Positions 16,512-24,379 of a DNA stretch of 32,112 nucleotides are shown piece after piece. The position numbers and the translations under genes were made by a program. Each line of letters starts with the position of its first letter. Within the stretch, counting starts at the first letter, position 1. The notes under the pieces are model-generated. The model was given only the letters and a program-made list of their open reading frames with translations, ran no database searches and was not told the origin of the DNA. Origin of the DNA: Phycisphaerae bacterium (lineage in GTDB: Bacteria; Planctomycetota; Phycisphaerae; UBA1845; UTPLA1); NCBI GenBank assembly GCA_030432035.1, contig JAUIHO010000034.1, positions 1 to 32,112 of the forward strand, in the 5' to 3' direction.

Positions 16512-17209
16512 GAGGTGGTTACCTCCTCCCTAACATTATTATTGTCGTCGCTGCTGTCCATTTCTTCCTCGGTGACCATCGACGGCGTCGGGCCGCGACC
16601 ATCCCAATACGGATATTCCGGTTGCCAACTGCCGAGCCATTGAATGTACGTGATGATCGACATGCCGTCGCGATTGGGATAGCCGTCTGCGTCGTAGAAC
16701 CACTTGTACGACGGCATGACCGACGTCGGCACGACCCAACGCGGTTCATAAAAGTGCGCGACGTGCCAATCGTTGCTGCGGCGGGCGGCTTCGCGAATCA
16801 AATCGGGGCCGACGCGTCGCGTGCCGAACAGCACGGGGCGTTGCAATTCGTTTTGATATTCGCTGGCGTAAGAGACCGGGCCCCAGCGTTGTTCTTCATT
16901 GGAAACCGGGCGAATGAACTGGCTATGGCAGTGCCAGCAGCCTTCACCCACGTAAATCTTGTGGCCGCGGCGCAGGGCCTTGGCAAACGCATCTTCGTTG
17001 GCTTCCCCGAAGTATTCCTTGAATTTTTCGGGATAGCGCTCGGCGAGATCGACGAACTCGTGCGTCATGCCTTGTGCGGCGATTTCTTCCACCGTCTGTT
17101 CGGGCTGGCCCGAGTAGATGGTGATCGGAATCAGCGCCATCACGATGAAGGCGAGAATGAAGAAGCCGAAGCCGGCGACGAGGAATATACCTGATTTGCT
17201 TTCAAACAT
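16508..17209 (-). CDS. ccoO: cbb3-type cytochrome c oxidase subunit II (monohaem cytochrome c)
   Basis: CcoO is the membrane-anchored monohaem cytochrome c that passes electrons to CcoN. An N-terminal TM helix (about 7-32) is followed by a periplasmic domain. Haem attachment is C91-W-H-C94-H95 in EGCWHCHSQFIRPV, and the axial Met is probably Met165 in PTSVMPSYKWFYD; both segments are close to the family consensus. RRVGPDLIREAARRSNDWH is also typical. The tail is acidic and Asn-rich and ends in EEVTTS. At 233 residues it fits a stand-alone CcoO. It begins 18 bases after ccoN and overlaps the following small gene by four bases. Confidence 0.94.
   Translation of the reverse strand: MFESKSGIFLVAGFGFFILAFIVMALIPITIYSGQPEQTVEEIAAQGMTHEFVDLAERYPEKFKEYFGEANEDAFAKALRRGHKIYVGEGCWHCHSQFIRPVSNEEQRWGPVSYASEYQNELQRPVLFGTRRVGPDLIREAARRSNDWHVAHFYEPRWVVPTSVMPSYKWFYDADGYPNRDGMSIITYIQWLGSWQPEYPYWDGRGPTPSMVTEEEMDSSDDNNNVREEVTTS
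16512..16525 (-). promoter_or_regulatory. Hairpin covering the Shine-Dalgarno of the CcoS-like gene
   Basis: On the minus strand GAGGT-AACC-ACCTC can pair with itself directly before ATG 16511. The left arm is part of the only Shine-Dalgarno (GGAGGAGGT). A ribosome finishing ccoO would melt it, so initiation could depend on ccoO translation. This is a structural guess; the stem is only five pairs. Confidence 0.35.
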
Positions 17210-17227
17210 CGTTGCGGGTCTTCCGTC

Positions 17228-18668
17228 TTAGGCGTATTGCTCTTGGGTTTCTTGACCGGGCGTCTGATCAAACGGCGAGGATTTGGGACGTAGCTCCGAC
17301 GCCTTTCGCCACGTCATGATCACGTTGGCGATGAAGAAAAGTTGGCCGATGATGATCGCCGTTCCGGCGACGGTGCGAATCTTCCAGAAAGGTGCCGACG
17401 CCGTCAGCGAATCGCTCCACGGGGCGAGGGCCTTCCAGATGAAGCCCTGAATCAGACCGGCGGACATTAGGTCGAAGAACATGACGAGCATGCCGATGCC
17501 GCTGAGCCAGAAGTGCCACGAATTCCAACGCGGCTTATACCAGCCGTTGGTGTGCAGCACGCGCGGGAACAAATACGTCATCACGCCGTTGAGCCAGAAG
17601 CCGAACACGCCGTACATGACCAAGTGTGCGTGGCCGACGACCCAGTCGGTAAAGTGAATAATGCGCTGGAACATGAGCGTGGTATGGAACGCACACTGCA
17701 AGCACGTGGTGAAGTAGAACACCATGCCGATGTAGAACCAACGCACGGGCATGTTGGTGCGAAGGGCGTCGCCCCGACCGCGGAGTGTGCCGAAGAAGTT
17801 GATGATGACCGTCGTCACGACCAATTCGACGGCGATGGTCGAAATGATTGCGCCGTACTGTTAGGAACATCGGGATCGGGCTGTAGAGAAAGTGGTGAAT
17901 CCCGTTCAGCGGATAGAAGAACGCCAAACCCCAGAAGCCGACCAGTGAGAGACCGTGGCTCCAAATGGGTTTCTTCAAGGCGATCGGCACGAAGTAATAC
18001 ATCAAGCCCCAGCCGATGGGCGTGACGAACAAACCAACAAGGTCGTGAATAAACAAACCGCCGATTGCGCCAGCAGCGGAGCCGCCGATGAAATATTCGG
18101 GTAGAAAGTTACCCATGGCGTACACCATCGGCGTCCAGACGAAGGCGGCGATGAAGTACCACAACGATACGTACATCGGGCCTTTAACTTTCACAATCGG
18201 CGTCAAAAAGTTGTACGCGACGAGCAGAAGGCCGAGCATCGCGACCGGGTCGATCCAGACTGGCGTTTCGCCCCATTCCAACGCTTGGGCTTCACCCGTC
18301 AGCACACCCACGACCGTCGCTAAGACGATGACCTGCCATGCAATGAGAATGAACCACGACAGCTTGCGGCTAGCGACCGGATGGCCCGTTAATCGCGGAA
18401 TCGCCCAGTGCAACGCACCGAGAAAGGCGTTGGCTATAAAGCCGTATGCTACGCCTTGCGTGTGCACAAAGCGCCAGCGGCCCGGCGAAAACAATTCGAT
18501 ATCCTGAAACGGATACATGTGAAGGAACTGCAACGAATAGAGCAGGCCCGCCAACATGGCGATGACCACGTAGGTCAACGACAGGCAAAGGAAGTAGAGG
18601 ACGATCTTTTCGTCCACCAACGTTCCCGGCGTGATGACGCGGCTCTGAGATGCTTGGGATTGGCTCAT
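17228..18668 (-). CDS. ccoN: cbb3-type cytochrome c oxidase subunit I, reading frame broken by one extra base
   Basis: CcoN is the catalytic haem b/haem b3-CuB subunit. The first frame (18668 to about 17863) carries RWRFVHTQGVAYGF (haem b ligand), FIHDLVGLFVTPIGWGLMYYFVP and NGIHHFLYSPIPMF, the CuB-ligand histidines. The second frame (to 17228) continues with VVTTVIINFFGTLRGRGDA and HFTDWVVGHAHLVMYG (haem ligands). They join cleanly if one T is removed from the TT at 17861-17862: the minus strand reads CTAACAGTACGG where CTACAGTACGG would give FLQYGAIISTIAVE. The joined product would be about 479 residues with all expected histidines. A sequencing or assembly indel is the simplest explanation; a true mutation or programmed shift is possible. 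Confidence 0.9.
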
Positions 18669-18701
18669 CCTGATGTACTTTCCCGTGGGATTGATCTGAG
18701 A

Positions 18702-19733
18702 CTAAAACTCGATGTCGTCAATTAGTTCGCTGTCGTCGGCGTCGTCTGCCGCATCGACGGGCGTTTCCGGTTTGGGCGGTTCGCCGTGCAAGTAAATCGG
18801 GCGAGGTCGATCGCGCGGCTCAACGGGATCGTCAAGCTTTTTCGGTCGCTGACGAATCAGCTCTTCGACGTAATACGCCATGGCCCAGATGTCTTCTTCT
18901 TTGACGACCTGCTGGCCGTCTTCGTTTTCGTAGGCCATTGAACCGACCCACGTGGGCATGGCCGTGCCGCTGATGCCGCCCGCGATGGAGCGATAGAGCG
19001 TTTTCGAATCGGCACCCGCGCGAACGTAATCGCGTTTGAAATCGGGCGGGTAAATAAGTTGGCCTTCGACATTGTCTTTGCCGACGCCGAGATGCAGATC
19101 GTCACGAAAGGCGATGAACTCGGGAAAACCCAAGTCGCGCCGATATTGATTGATCGTTTCGCCATCGACATATGCCGGATGACACGACCAGCACGATGCG
19201 TATGCGTGGTAGATCACTTCGCCGCGTTTGATAGCCGCTTGGCGATCGTCGTCGTAACGGTATTCGTCAGAGACAATGGGGATCGGTTGACCCGCATCCG
19301 ATTCATCCCAACGCGGCGAGAACGTCTTAAGGTAAGCGACCAGCGCATCGAGCGTGTGGTCGGACAGTTGACCGAAGGCGGGCATCGAGCTGCCTTTAAG
19401 GCCTTGGCGAATCGTGCGTTTGAGATCTTCATCGAGCGGCAACTGACCCGAACGCACCGACGTAAACTTGAAGTTCGCCATTTGGAAGTTGCGCGGCTTC
19501 GGGTTCAAAAACACGGCTGCGTCGCCAACGCCATTGCCGTCGGCGCCGTGGCAACCGATGCAATGCGTCTCGTAGGCGACCTTGCCCTCGGCGACCAAGC
19601 GCGAATGCAGTTGCCGGTCACTACCGTCGTCTTTAGGCCGAGCGAATTCGCCGTCGGCCTGATCGTAACAACCGACCGATGCGAGGAATAACGGTGTCGT
19701 TATGCAGATACTGAGAAGTGTCGGGCGATTCAT
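18702..19733 (-). CDS. Dihaem cytochrome c lipoprotein, candidate CcoP-equivalent
   Basis: This 343-residue exported protein has two cytochrome c domains. The signal peptide MNRPTLLSICITTPLFLASV ends in a lipobox-like VGC, with Cys22 as the probable lipidation site. Haem 1 is C58-I-G-C61-H62, with Met117 in GSSMPAFGQLSD; haem 2 is C181-W-S-C184-H185, with Met259 in GTAMPTWVGSMA. The acidic C-terminus (DAADDADDSELIDDIEF) is unusual. It directly precedes ccoN, and no other CcoP gene is seen in this locus, so it probably feeds electrons to CcoO/CcoN. Unlike CcoP it lacks TM helices. I chose ATG 19733 because it starts the signal peptide, although the frame is open upstream to 19910 across the neighbouring gene's end. 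Confidence 0.88.
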   Translation of the reverse strand: MNRPTLLSICITTPLFLASVGCYDQADGEFARPKDDGSDRQLHSRLVAEGKVAYETHCIGCHGADGNGVGDAAVFLNPKPRNFQMANFKFTSVRSGQLPLDEDLKRTIRQGLKGSSMPAFGQLSDHTLDALVAYLKTFSPRWDESDAGQPIPIVSDEYRYDDDRQAAIKRGEVIYHAYASCWSCHPAYVDGETINQYRRDLGFPEFIAFRDDLHLGVGKDNVEGQLIYPPDFKRDYVRAGADSKTLYRSIAGGISGTAMPTWVGSMAYENEDGQQVVKEEDIWAMAYYVEELIRQRPKKLDDPVEPRDRPRPIYLHGEPPKPETPVDAADDADDSELIDDIEF

Positions 19734-19815
19734 GATGGATGCTGCTAAGTGCAATGTTGCAGTTAAATTCATTGATGCCGATCGGAAGCCGAGACGACGC
19801 AATAACTCATTCGGC

Positions 19816-20475
19816 CTAGCCGGGTTTGGCGGCGACGTTTCGTTGGCTGTAGTCCGGCGGTTGGAAGCGGCCCCAGTGACTAAAGGCCAGCATGCTCCAA
19901 CCGAACACAAGGTGCGTGAAGACTGCGACGTACCACGGCACCATGTCGAGAATCCAGTTGCCGCCGATCAGCGTGGGCTGCAACCACATCAAGATGCCGT
20001 AGAAATTCACCACCCAAACGCCAAGGCCGAGGATCGTTGCAACGACGAACCGAACGACAAAGCTCGATTGATCGAAGAAGCGCGTCAGAATCATGTGGAA
20101 CGGAATTCCGCCGAACATTCCGGTAACCAGATAGAGCCCGCAACCGGCGGCGAGAATGAAGCCGGTATATTTCGTATCGCCCGTGGTGCCGAGCGCCAAT
20201 GCGTCTTCACCCATGGGGAAGGTGAGATAAATCTTGATGAGTTCGAGCGGATACTTATCGAACATCACGCTACCGATGACGTTGGCCGTCAGACTCACCA
20301 TGGCGGCGATGAGGCCGATCGTCATGCCCGCGAGTATGTGGTAGGTCGTATAAAAACCTTGCGGCACCCACTGGGCGGACGGACCGGCCGCGGCCAGTTC
20401 GCCTTCGATCTGCGCCATCTGAGCGCGAAGCCGTTCTAGCTCGGTCAGTTTCTCGTTGATCTCGTTGGAGTTCAT
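19816..20475 (-). CDS. Four-TM membrane protein heading the cbb3 operon, function unknown
   Basis: This 219-residue protein starts with a predicted coiled coil (NEINEKLTELERLRAQMAQIE). Four strongly hydrophobic helices follow at about 41-71, 104-130, 137-165 and 178-200. Histidines near membrane borders (TTYHILAGM, IPFHMILTRF, VFTHLVFGW, FSHWGRF) could be haem or metal ligands, but I recognise no family. It is first in the cbb3 operon and directly in front of the dihaem cytochrome, so an electron-transfer or assembly role is likely but unproven. I chose ATG 20475 because the coiled coil starts there; upstream in-frame codons to 20553 run through two palindromes and the candidate -10 box. Confidence 0.72.
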   Translation of the reverse strand: MNSNEINEKLTELERLRAQMAQIEGELAAAGPSAQWVPQGFYTTYHILAGMTIGLIAAMVSLTANVIGSVMFDKYPLELIKIYLTFPMGEDALALGTTGDTKYTGFILAAGCGLYLVTGMFGGIPFHMILTRFFDQSSFVVRFVVATILGLGVWVVNFYGILMWLQPTLIGGNWILDMVPWYVAVFTHLVFGWSMLAFSHWGRFQPPDYSQRNVAAKPG

Positions 20476-20489
20476 TGCAATCGTTACCT

Positions 20490-20528
20490 GCGTTTGCAAA
20501 CGCGTGACAACACCTTTGAACAAAGGTG
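20490..20528. promoter_or_regulatory. Two perfect palindromes in the leader of the cbb3 operon
   Basis: GCGTTTGCAAACGC (20490-20503) is a perfect 14-base palindrome. CACCTTTG-AA-CAAAGGTG (20511-20528) is an 18-base inverted repeat. They lie seven bases apart between the candidate promoter and ATG 20475. They could be operators or leader-RNA hairpins. They do not match the FNR/Anr box TTGAT-N4-ATCAA. Confidence 0.5.
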
Positions 20529-20551
20529 ATAAACGCTGAATATGGATCCAC

Positions 20552-20579
20552 AATATATCGATGTCTGATTTGCGGTAAA
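20552..20579 (-). promoter_or_regulatory. Candidate promoter of the cbb3 operon
   Basis: On the minus strand TTTACC (20579-20574), a 16-base spacer and TATATT (20557-20552) form a possible promoter. Transcription would start near 20545, leaving a 70-base leader that contains both palindromes. The -10 box is good and the -35 box is weak. Confidence 0.4.
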
Positions 20580-20826
20580 GCCTTATCCTGCCAAACCTTT
20601 TGAATTATTGTGATTCGTTGTTGCGGTGTGTTTTTGCACCGAAGTGAGGGATTTCGCGCAGTTGCAATTTGGTCGCGCGTTTTAGAACTTGTGTTTTGCT
20701 TTTGCGCGGATTGCAAACACCCGAAAATGAGGGTATCTCGTTGTGAATTGACGATTGAACGCCAAGTGATGTCGCACCGTGAATGTGCGATTTGCTTTGG
20801 CCCGCAAATTGAAAGAACGATTTTAC

Positions 20827-21324
20827 ATGGCGACGATGAGTCCAGAAAAAATAGAAAAGCCCGTTACGAAGGAACCGCAATCCAAGGCGGCGACTGATGC
20901 GGCCTATCAACCGCGACCGTTGCCGTGGACGCGCAATGACACCAACTTTTGGTTGGATACGGCGCTGCTGATTGTGTTTCTAGCCGTGCTGGCAATCACC
21001 GGCATCTTGCAATTCGTGTTTCCCGCGCCGATGAAGGCTGCTGATTGGTCGCTGTGGGGGTACGACTATAGCGCTTGGCAGACGGTGCAGTCGCTATCGA
21101 TTGGTGTGTTCGCCGTGTTGGTGATCGTACACCTCATTCTGCATTGGGCCTGGGTCTGCGGCGTGATCTCGGTGCGCTTCTCGCGTCATCTCGGTCGGCG
21201 CGTACGCATCGTCGAACCGATGCTAACGCTATACGGCGTGGCGTTTTTAGCGATTTGTCTTTTTTCGATTTTGGCGGTCGTGGGGTTGGCGGAGTTTCAA
21301 ATCGTCGAACCGCCGGCGCAGTGA
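20827..21324 (+). CDS. DUF4405-like membrane protein
   Basis: This 165-residue protein has a basic/polar N-terminus of about 40 residues and then helices at about 40-65 (WLDTALLIVFLAVLAITGIL), 80-107 and 122-150. The second helix has VLVIVHLILHWAWV, the spaced histidines typical of DUF4405 proteins, a group related to membrane cytochromes b, so haem binding is plausible. It diverges from the cbb3 operon and shares its control region, which suggests a link to respiration. ATG 20827 is preceded by GAAAGAAC. An upstream in-frame start at 20779 would add 16 non-hydrophobic residues. Confidence 0.7.
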   Translation: MATMSPEKIEKPVTKEPQSKAATDAAYQPRPLPWTRNDTNFWLDTALLIVFLAVLAITGILQFVFPAPMKAADWSLWGYDYSAWQTVQSLSIGVFAVLVIVHLILHWAWVCGVISVRFSRHLGRRVRIVEPMLTLYGVAFLAICLFSILAVVGLAEFQIVEPPAQ

Positions 21325-21358
21325 GCGCTTTTACTGTTTGGGCTTAAATACCGACGAG

Positions 21359-22309
21359 CTAATTGTTCTTCGCTTGCGCTTCCAACTGCTTTAATTGCTC
21401 GCGCACCTTGTTCGCTTCGGCTTCGAGTTCGGCAAGCCGACGGCGGAGCGCTTCAATCTGTGCCGTCGGCTGATCGCTGAGTATCAACAAGATCGGGCGA
21501 TGATCCGTTTGTTCGCGGTCGTCGTCGAACTCGCTGCCAATGGCGACGGCATCGCCTGCTCGCGCTCGAATGCTGGCCGTGGCATACCACTGTTTCTCAT
21601 GCCCTTGGATAAACACCGCGTCGAGAATGCTACCGCCGCGATGGGTGCCGACGGTTTCGGCGGGGGCGATGTACTGCCAACGCTCGCGGAGCTTGGCCAA
21701 CGCGGGGCCGTTCTTTCCTTCGCGATTGATGGGAATGTTGAAGTCGCCACCCGCAATGATCGGCACGCCGGGTGATTGCTCGGCGAACGCGTTGAGTGCT
21801 GCCGCCTGGCCGACACGACGAGATCGACCGTTCCAGCAACATTTGAAATGGTTAACCAACACGATGAATTCGCCGCGCGTCTGTGTGCGCAGTTGTACGC
21901 CCAATGCCGGGCGCAGACCATCGTGCCCCGCTTTGACCGAGTCGAGTTCGAAGAAGTGCTCGCCAAGATCTTCGATCATCGCCTTGCCGCGATAAGGCAC
22001 GGCCTGCAGTCGGTCGGTGCGGTAAATGATGCCGAGCCGATCGCCACCGCCATCGCGGGAGACGTGCCACATGAACTCAACGCCGGGGTTGGCCTTCTCC
22101 AATGCGCGACAAAACGCGACGAGAACCTCGGCGTTCTGCACCTCGGAGAACCCCCACAGGTCGATGTTCTGCTTTTCGACGAGCTGCGCGGCGAGAAAAG
22201 GCGTGCTGGATTCGCCCGATTCGAGATTCCAAAACAGAGCGCGGATGGTTTCGGCGTGAGCGGCCGGTGCGAGAATGAGCAGAATGGCGAATGCGACGCG
22301 TTTATTCAT
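21359..22309 (-). CDS. Secreted endonuclease/exonuclease/phosphatase-family protein
   Basis: The 316-residue protein has a clear signal peptide (MNKRVAFAILLILAPAAHA, cut before ET). An EEP-fold phosphodiesterase domain follows, of the DNase I/exonuclease III superfamily: FWNLESG supplies the metal Asn, FSEVQNAE the metal Glu (Glu56), IIAGGDFNIPINREG the Asp/Asn pair and TDHRPILLIL the C-terminal Asp-His. The last 35 residues form a predicted coiled coil (RRRLAELEAEANKVREQLKQ). The substrate may be extracellular nucleic acid or a phosphodiester, but no residues decide this. It is a single gene, convergent with the DUF4405-like gene and divergent from the transpeptidase gene. Confidence 0.87.
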   Translation of the reverse strand: MNKRVAFAILLILAPAAHAETIRALFWNLESGESSTPFLAAQLVEKQNIDLWGFSEVQNAEVLVAFCRALEKANPGVEFMWHVSRDGGGDRLGIIYRTDRLQAVPYRGKAMIEDLGEHFFELDSVKAGHDGLRPALGVQLRTQTRGEFIVLVNHFKCCWNGRSRRVGQAAALNAFAEQSPGVPIIAGGDFNIPINREGKNGPALAKLRERWQYIAPAETVGTHRGGSILDAVFIQGHEKQWYATASIRARAGDAVAIGSEFDDDREQTDHRPILLILSDQPTAQIEALRRRLAELEAEANKVREQLKQLEAQAKNN

Positions 22310-22406
22310 GGATGACTCCGGTTTGGTGTTGCTGCGGATGGCCGCAGGATAGTCGAAACGTGCTTCAAAATCGCGGGCGGATCGGTGAATTGCGATTCGA
22401 TTGGAT

Positions 22407-22436
22407 TTGAACCATGGCGGCTGTTTCGACTAGAAT
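22407..22436 (+). promoter_or_regulatory. Candidate promoter of the L,D-transpeptidase gene
   Basis: TTGAAC (22407-22412) and TAGAAT (22431-22436) are 18 bases apart; the -10 box matches five of six positions. Transcription would start near 22443. This is downstream of the first in-frame ATG (22414) and supports ATG 22480 as the true start. Confidence 0.5.
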
Positions 22437-22479
22437 TTGGCTGAATAACACGATTCATCTGCATGCAGGGAGGCGTCAG

Positions 22480-23178
22480 ATGCTATACCGCCGAAGTATC
22501 CGGGCCAAGTTTCCATACACATACACGTTGCACCGAATCCTCTTTTTCACGTTGACTATGATGGTCATACCCGTCGCAATGCACGGTTGCCAAACATCGG
22601 CGGGCGATGTGGAGCCGCACCACCAGATCGCGCCGGCGGCGACGTTACCTCAGGATATTGAAACGAAACTGTGCGAAGTCGGCTGGCGCGAACGCGTTGG
22701 CGATCGGCTGGGCATATGGGTGTCGGTCGAGCGGCAGCAGCTCATCGGCATCAAGGGGCGGCGCGTGAAGTTTGTGTACCCCTGTTCGACGGGCGAAAAG
22801 GGCACGGGCAATCAAGAGAATTCGTATAAGACGCCGCTAGGTTGGCACGCGATTGACGAGCGCATCGGTGACGGCATGCCCAAGGGCGCCGTTTTCGTTT
22901 CGCGCGAGTATCAGAATTACAACTGGACGCCGGAAAACGACACTGAGAAAGACTTGGTGTTAACGCGCATCATGTGGCTCCGCGGTTTGGAGCGCGGCAT
23001 TAACCGTGGACCGGGAATCGATTCGCACGATCGCTATATTTATATCCACGGTACGCCCGAAGAAGACAAGATCGGCACACCGGCCTCGCACGGTTGCGTG
23101 CGGCTTAAGAATGACGATGTCATCAAGGTGTTTGACTCCACGCGCTCGGGCACGCGCGTCTTGATTACGGAATGGTAA
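22480..23178 (+). CDS. L,D-transpeptidase (YkuD domain) lipoprotein
   Basis: The enzyme forms or remodels peptidoglycan cross-links, or attaches proteins to peptidoglycan, through a catalytic cysteine. The YkuD signature is at the C-terminus: YIYIHGTPEEDKIGTPASHG with CVRLKNDDV, catalytic Cys206, and the His of IHGT and SHG. A membrane segment at about 21-36 leads to MHGCQTS, a probable lipobox, so the protein should be lipid-anchored. The start at 22480 has GGGAGG at 22468-22473 and fits the promoter at 22407-22436; the frame is open to ATG 22414. The product has 232 residues. It ends eight bases from the convergent HupE-like gene. Confidence 0.88.
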   Translation: MLYRRSIRAKFPYTYTLHRILFFTLTMMVIPVAMHGCQTSAGDVEPHHQIAPAATLPQDIETKLCEVGWRERVGDRLGIWVSVERQQLIGIKGRRVKFVYPCSTGEKGTGNQENSYKTPLGWHAIDERIGDGMPKGAVFVSREYQNYNWTPENDTEKDLVLTRIMWLRGLERGINRGPGIDSHDRYIYIHGTPEEDKIGTPASHGCVRLKNDDVIKVFDSTRSGTRVLITEW

Positions 23179-23186
23179 GAATCAGC

Positions 23187-24323
23187 TTATAGCCCGAACG
23201 TTCTTTGCACCGTCCAAAACAAGCCCATCGCCGCGATCGCGCATGACCCCGGTATAACAATCGCTTTGCGATACCAGGAACGGTCGCGGGCCCAGCCCAC
23301 CAACGCCAGCGCCGCCAGAATGACGGCCAACTGTCCGAACTCAACGCCGACGTTAAAGCCGACGAGCGCCGGCACGAACTGATCCTTCGGCAATCCCAGC
23401 TCGGTAAGCACGCCCGCAAAGCCGAGGCCGTGCAAAAGACCAAAGCCGAACACCAGCACGGGTCGCCAGCGCGAGAGTTTGGTCGTGCATAGGTTTTCAA
23501 TTGCGACGTAGGCAATCGATAGGGCGATCAACGGTTCGACGATATGAGCGGGCAAGGCTACCACCCCGTTCATCGATAACGCCAGCGTAAACGTATGGGC
23601 CAAGGTAAACGCCGAGACTTGCCACAACAGCGGGCCGAACTTGGTCGACAATAAGAACAAGCCCAGAACGAACAGAATATGATCCAAGCCTTTGGGCAGA
23701 ATGTGTTCGAAGCCCAACACCAAATAGCGGCCGATCACGGTGCGCATGTCATCGACAGACTGCGCCGCGGCGGGTTCGGCTCCCAACGTCAACGGCGGCG
23801 TGCGCTGGCCGGATGTAAGCACATATTGCAACGTAGCGCCGCTGGTTTCATCGCAGATGGTGGCGCGCACGATCGTGAACGAGCGCGACATTGCAAAGGT
23901 CATTTCCGTTGCACCGTCAGGGATGCGGCCTTCCAAGCGCGCGGTAAAACCGAGCACGCTGGCTTCCGGCAATTCCGCAATACGCTCAGTTTGAAAATCG
24001 GGAAAGCTGACGGTCGGGCGTTGCTTATCGCCGTCAAACTCGAGGTGCGTTCGCATTTGGATGAGCCGCTTCAGGTCGGTCAGCGTCGAGTCAAAGTCTT
24101 CCGGTGAAAGAGCGGTAAGTTCCTCAACAACGCGGTCGGCGGGCGTGGCTACGGGCATACCCAATGCCAACGCATCCCAATGTGCGCGGATGTCTACCAC
24201 ATAGCCGCCGTCGGTGCGCAAGGTGACCAACGCATGTGTGGCCGTCAGGTCGTGCGCCATCGCGCGAACCGTTATGAACAGCGAGACGACTATGAGCGTT
24301 AAGCTAACGGCGAGGCGATGCAT
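23187..24323 (-). CDS. HupE/UreJ-like membrane protein with extracytoplasmic N-terminal domain
   Basis: This 378-residue protein has a signal peptide (MHRLAVSLTLIVVSLFITVRAMA). An extracytoplasmic beta-rich region of about 170 residues follows, then a six-helix membrane domain of the HupE/UreJ_2 type. Signature segments are GFEHILPKGLDHILFVLGLF, TLAHTFTLALS, VEPLIALSIAYVAIEN and GLLHGLGFAGVL, with conserved His and Asp lining the helices. Classical HupE and UreJ proteins import nickel or cobalt; this long form, with a large exported domain, is common but its substrate is unknown. I chose ATG 24323 for the signal peptide. It follows the ABC permease gene by 56 bases and could be in the same transcript. 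Confidence 0.82.
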   Translation of the reverse strand: MHRLAVSLTLIVVSLFITVRAMAHDLTATHALVTLRTDGGYVVDIRAHWDALALGMPVATPADRVVEELTALSPEDFDSTLTDLKRLIQMRTHLEFDGDKQRPTVSFPDFQTERIAELPEASVLGFTARLEGRIPDGATEMTFAMSRSFTIVRATICDETSGATLQYVLTSGQRTPPLTLGAEPAAAQSVDDMRTVIGRYLVLGFEHILPKGLDHILFVLGLFLLSTKFGPLLWQVSAFTLAHTFTLALSMNGVVALPAHIVEPLIALSIAYVAIENLCTTKLSRWRPVLVFGFGLLHGLGFAGVLTELGLPKDQFVPALVGFNVGVEFGQLAVILAALALVGWARDRSWYRKAIVIPGSCAIAAMGLFWTVQRTFGL

Positions 24324-24379
24324 TCGGTGGTGTCCGTGAGGTAAGAGTTTGCGGTGTGTCGAGTAGATTCTAAGCGAAA

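Larger units (their letters stand above)
20476..20826. other. Divergent intergenic region between the cbb3 operon and the DUF4405-like gene
   Basis: These 351 bases hold the leader palindromes and promoter candidate of the minus-strand operon. The right half should contain the promoter of the plus-strand gene; TTGCAA (20711-20716), 17 bases and TATCTC form only a weak candidate. The words GTTTGCAAAC (20491-20501) and ATTGCAAAC (near 20710) recur on both sides. No FNR-type box and no credible small ORF were found. Confidence 0.5.

Noticed and set aside
19059..19691. A 210-codon plus-strand frame opposite the dihaem cytochrome
   Set aside because: Antisense to a protein with clear haem motifs; no SD or family match.
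20476..20826. FNR/Anr box expected in front of a cbb3 operon
   Set aside because: No TTGAT-N4-ATCAA match, even allowing two mismatches in good positions, was found by eye.
22390..22420. A tRNA T-arm-like word GGTTCAAATCC on the minus strand
   Set aside because: Only three of five T-stem pairs form and no acceptor stem, D-arm or anticodon arm could be placed around it.
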